A DNA stretch of 7,195 bases from a bacterium (GTDB lineage: Bacteria > Patescibacteriota > Minisyncoccia > Minisyncoccales > CG1-02-41-26): the NCBI GenBank assembly GCA_030615715.1, contig JAUWYS010000015.1:1-7195 (forward strand), read 5' to 3'. How positions within the stretch are numbered: the first letter of the stretch is position 1; each line of letters starts with the position of its first letter. The translations under genes and the position numbers were made by a program. Positions 6,157-7,195 of the stretch are shown here, piece by piece. A model generated the notes under the pieces. That model searched no databases, was not told where the DNA came from, and saw only the letters and a list, made by a program, of their open reading frames with translations.

Positions 6157-6519
6157 ATGCCACTAATTGTTGTTTATAACTTGACCAACGATGAGTTAAA
6201 GGATGCGGTGACAATCGAAAAACTTGAGAGGATTTTTAGTGAAGTGATAGAAGGTATACCCGAGCTGGAATTGAACAAAGATCAGGTTTCTTTCTCTTTT
6301 CTTCAAGACCCCTCCGTTGAGACGACCGATGTGCCAGTGACGATAATCGTGGAGTTACTTTTAGACAAACCCAAGAGAACCTCACAAGTTCGTCAACGCT
6401 TGGCCGATAAGATCGCCGGGGCATTCCTCTCTATTCGTTGGAACAAAGGTAGGCAGGTAGAGGTTGCTGTAAAGAGATTCAATCCAAGTAAGGATGGCTT
6501 CTGTTCCAGAAGCATGTAG
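6157..6519 (+). CDS. Tautomerase-superfamily-like protein (tentative), 120 residues
   Basis: The predicted fold order is strand (PLIVVYNL), long helix (about 12-34), strand (QVSFSFL), then a second strand-helix-strand unit. The latter comprises PVTIIVELLLD (60-70), a helix with RTSQVRQRLADKIAGAF (74-90), and VEVAVKRFNPSKDGF (101-115). This double beta-alpha-beta pattern starting at Pro2 directly after Met is typical of the 4-oxalocrotonate tautomerase/MIF superfamily, where Pro1 of the mature chain is the catalytic base. The map gene in this window encodes the aminopeptidase that could expose it. The assignment comes from pattern and not from a clear catalytic signature, so it is only moderately supported. 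It is the second gene of a two-gene unit with the 84-residue protein. An alternative GTG start one codon upstream is less well placed. Confidence 0.6.
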   Translation: MPLIVVYNLTNDELKDAVTIEKLERIFSEVIEGIPELELNKDQVSFSFLQDPSVETTDVPVTIIVELLLDKPKRTSQVRQRLADKIAGAFLSIRWNKGRQVEVAVKRFNPSKDGFCSRSM

Positions 6520-6530
6520 CCACCAAATCT

Positions 6531-6563
6531 AAGGGCGGGGCGATAACATCAAACCGCCCCCTT
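6531..6563 (+). repeat. GC-rich inverted repeat upstream of the terminator hairpin
   Basis: GGGCGG (6533-6538) pairs with CCGCCC (6554-6559), with AA/TT extension possible across a small bulge. A shifted register, GGGGCG (6537-6542) with CGCCCC (6555-6560), is also possible. It shares its right arm with the following terminator stem, so the two cannot form together. Confidence 0.6.
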
Positions 6564-6590
6564 AATTTGTCGCCAAAAAGGCGGTTTTTT
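6551..6590 (+). terminator. Intrinsic terminator after the tautomerase-like gene
   Basis: AAACCGCC (6551-6558) is fully complementary to GGCGGTTT (6580-6587), and the T-run continues to 6590. A nested smaller stem, CGCC-AAAAA-GGCG (6571-6583), followed directly by GTTTTTT, gives a second possible terminator shape. Either way the T-tract runs straight into the -10 of the next gene. Confidence 0.65.
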
Positions 6591-6598
6591 GGTAGAAT
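6590..6598 (+). promoter_or_regulatory. Extended -10 of the CYTH gene, leaderless type
   Basis: TGgTAGAAT (6590-6598) begins at the last T of the terminator and ends 8 nt before the ATG at 6607. The best -35 candidate, TTGTCG (6567-6572), has a 20-nt spacer and is poor, so the extended -10 would have to do most of the work. A GAGG at 6599-6602 could act as a ribosome site only on transcripts starting further upstream. Confidence 0.55.
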
Positions 6599-6606
6599 GA
6601 GGTATT

Positions 6607-7179
6607 ATGAACGATGTTGAAATTGAAATCACAGTTAATATTGAAAACAATAAACCGTTAATGGAATTCTTAGAGAAGAATGCTGAATTTAAGTCAGAAA
6701 AGCATCAAATAGATGAGTATTTTTCTCCAGCTCATCGTGACTTTCTTGATGTTCGCCCCGTTAAAGAATGGTTAAGATTACGAGACGCAGATGGAGGATA
6801 TTCCATAAACTATAAGAACTGGCATTACGATAAGAACGGAAAAAGTTATCATTGCGATGAATACGAGACAAAAGTAGAAGATTTAAATCAGATTAAAAAG
6901 ATTTTAGATATTCTTAATTTCAAATCACTTGTTAAGGTTGATAAAATAAGAAAAACCTGGATATATAAGGATTATGAAATTGACATAGACTCTGTAAAAA
7001 AGCTTGGAGATTTTGTGGAAATTGAATACATTGGCAGAGATGAAAAAGATCCCAAGAGAACTACAGAAGAAATGGTAAATTTTCTTAAGAATCTTGGCTG
7101 CGGAAAAATAAAAAGAGATTATATAGGTTATCCTTTTAGATTGCTTTTTCCAGACGAGGTGAAATCTGAAGAATGTTAA
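6607..7179 (+). CDS. CYTH-domain protein (class IV adenylate cyclase / CyaB-like)
   Basis: CYTH proteins form an eight-stranded tunnel that binds triphosphates. Members include class IV adenylate cyclases and thiamine triphosphatases. This 190-residue protein has the family order. The N-terminal EIE (E5, E7) is followed by WLRLRD (R57, R59), SINYKNW (K70), DEYETK (E85, E87), VDKIRKTW (K113, R115), YEIDIDSV (D126, D128) and LGDFVEIE (E138, E140). The signature ExExK is altered: position 9 is Thr instead of Lys, so the usual lysine contact is missing. The other basic and acidic tunnel residues remain. Substrate cannot be decided from sequence; CyaB-like proteins are often annotated as cyclases without proof. 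It has its own leaderless-type promoter and ends 16 nt before the window edge. Confidence 0.87.
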   Translation: MNDVEIEITVNIENNKPLMEFLEKNAEFKSEKHQIDEYFSPAHRDFLDVRPVKEWLRLRDADGGYSINYKNWHYDKNGKSYHCDEYETKVEDLNQIKKILDILNFKSLVKVDKIRKTWIYKDYEIDIDSVKKLGDFVEIEYIGRDEKDPKRTTEEMVNFLKNLGCGKIKRDYIGYPFRLLFPDEVKSEEC

Positions 7180-7195
7180 ACCTCCACCAACCAGG

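Noticed and set aside
7180..7195. Possible start of an RNA or structured element at the right edge
   Set aside because: Only 16 bases remain, rich in CC and CA, which is too little to support any call.

Overview
The window looks like part of a small-genome, low-to-moderate GC bacterium, most likely a member of the Patescibacteria (Candidate Phyla Radiation). This assignment is inference. It rests on very tight gene packing, almost no Shine-Dalgarno sequences, promoters placed so close to start codons that mRNAs would be leaderless, a zinc-type adenylate kinase, and the gene mix (GalT-like HIT protein, DUF458 protein, CYTH protein). TGA is used as a normal stop (adk, the glycosyltransferase, tpiA), which argues against the lineages that read TGA as glycine. 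All genes are on the + strand.

Positions 1-2465 are the end of a ribosomal-protein/secretion operon of the spc type: secY (5' end outside the window), adk and map, joined by short overlaps (14 nt and 4 nt). The usual next gene, infA, is absent. A family 2 glycosyltransferase of the dolichyl/polyprenyl-phosphate sugar synthase type (2492-3232) follows from its own near-consensus promoter.

Positions 3205-5206 carry a diverged tandem duplication of the glycosyltransferase's 3' end with a consensus-like promoter inside it, a GalT/ADP-glucose-phosphorylase-like protein (3324-4352), a long inverted repeat with a C-rich loop (4359-4426), and triose-phosphate isomerase (4442-5206). With the glycosyltransferase this suggests sugar activation, sugar transfer and lower glycolysis.

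Positions 5223-7195 hold a DUF458 RNase H-like protein on a leaderless promoter, then a terminator fused to a strong promoter. That promoter drives a two-gene unit: an unrecognised 84-residue protein and a tautomerase-like 120-residue protein. These are the only genes in the window with clear Shine-Dalgarno sites. A GC-rich hairpin cluster ends this unit and runs directly into the promoter of a CYTH-domain protein (6607-7179).

The strongest patterns beyond the genes are four: repeated leaderless extended -10 promoters 8-9 nt before ATG, promoters embedded in stop codons or terminators, the 59-nt tandem duplication, and the inverted repeat whose loop is a potential G-quadruplex on the minus strand. 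I found no mobile element, CRISPR array, RNA gene or clear new multi-gene system.
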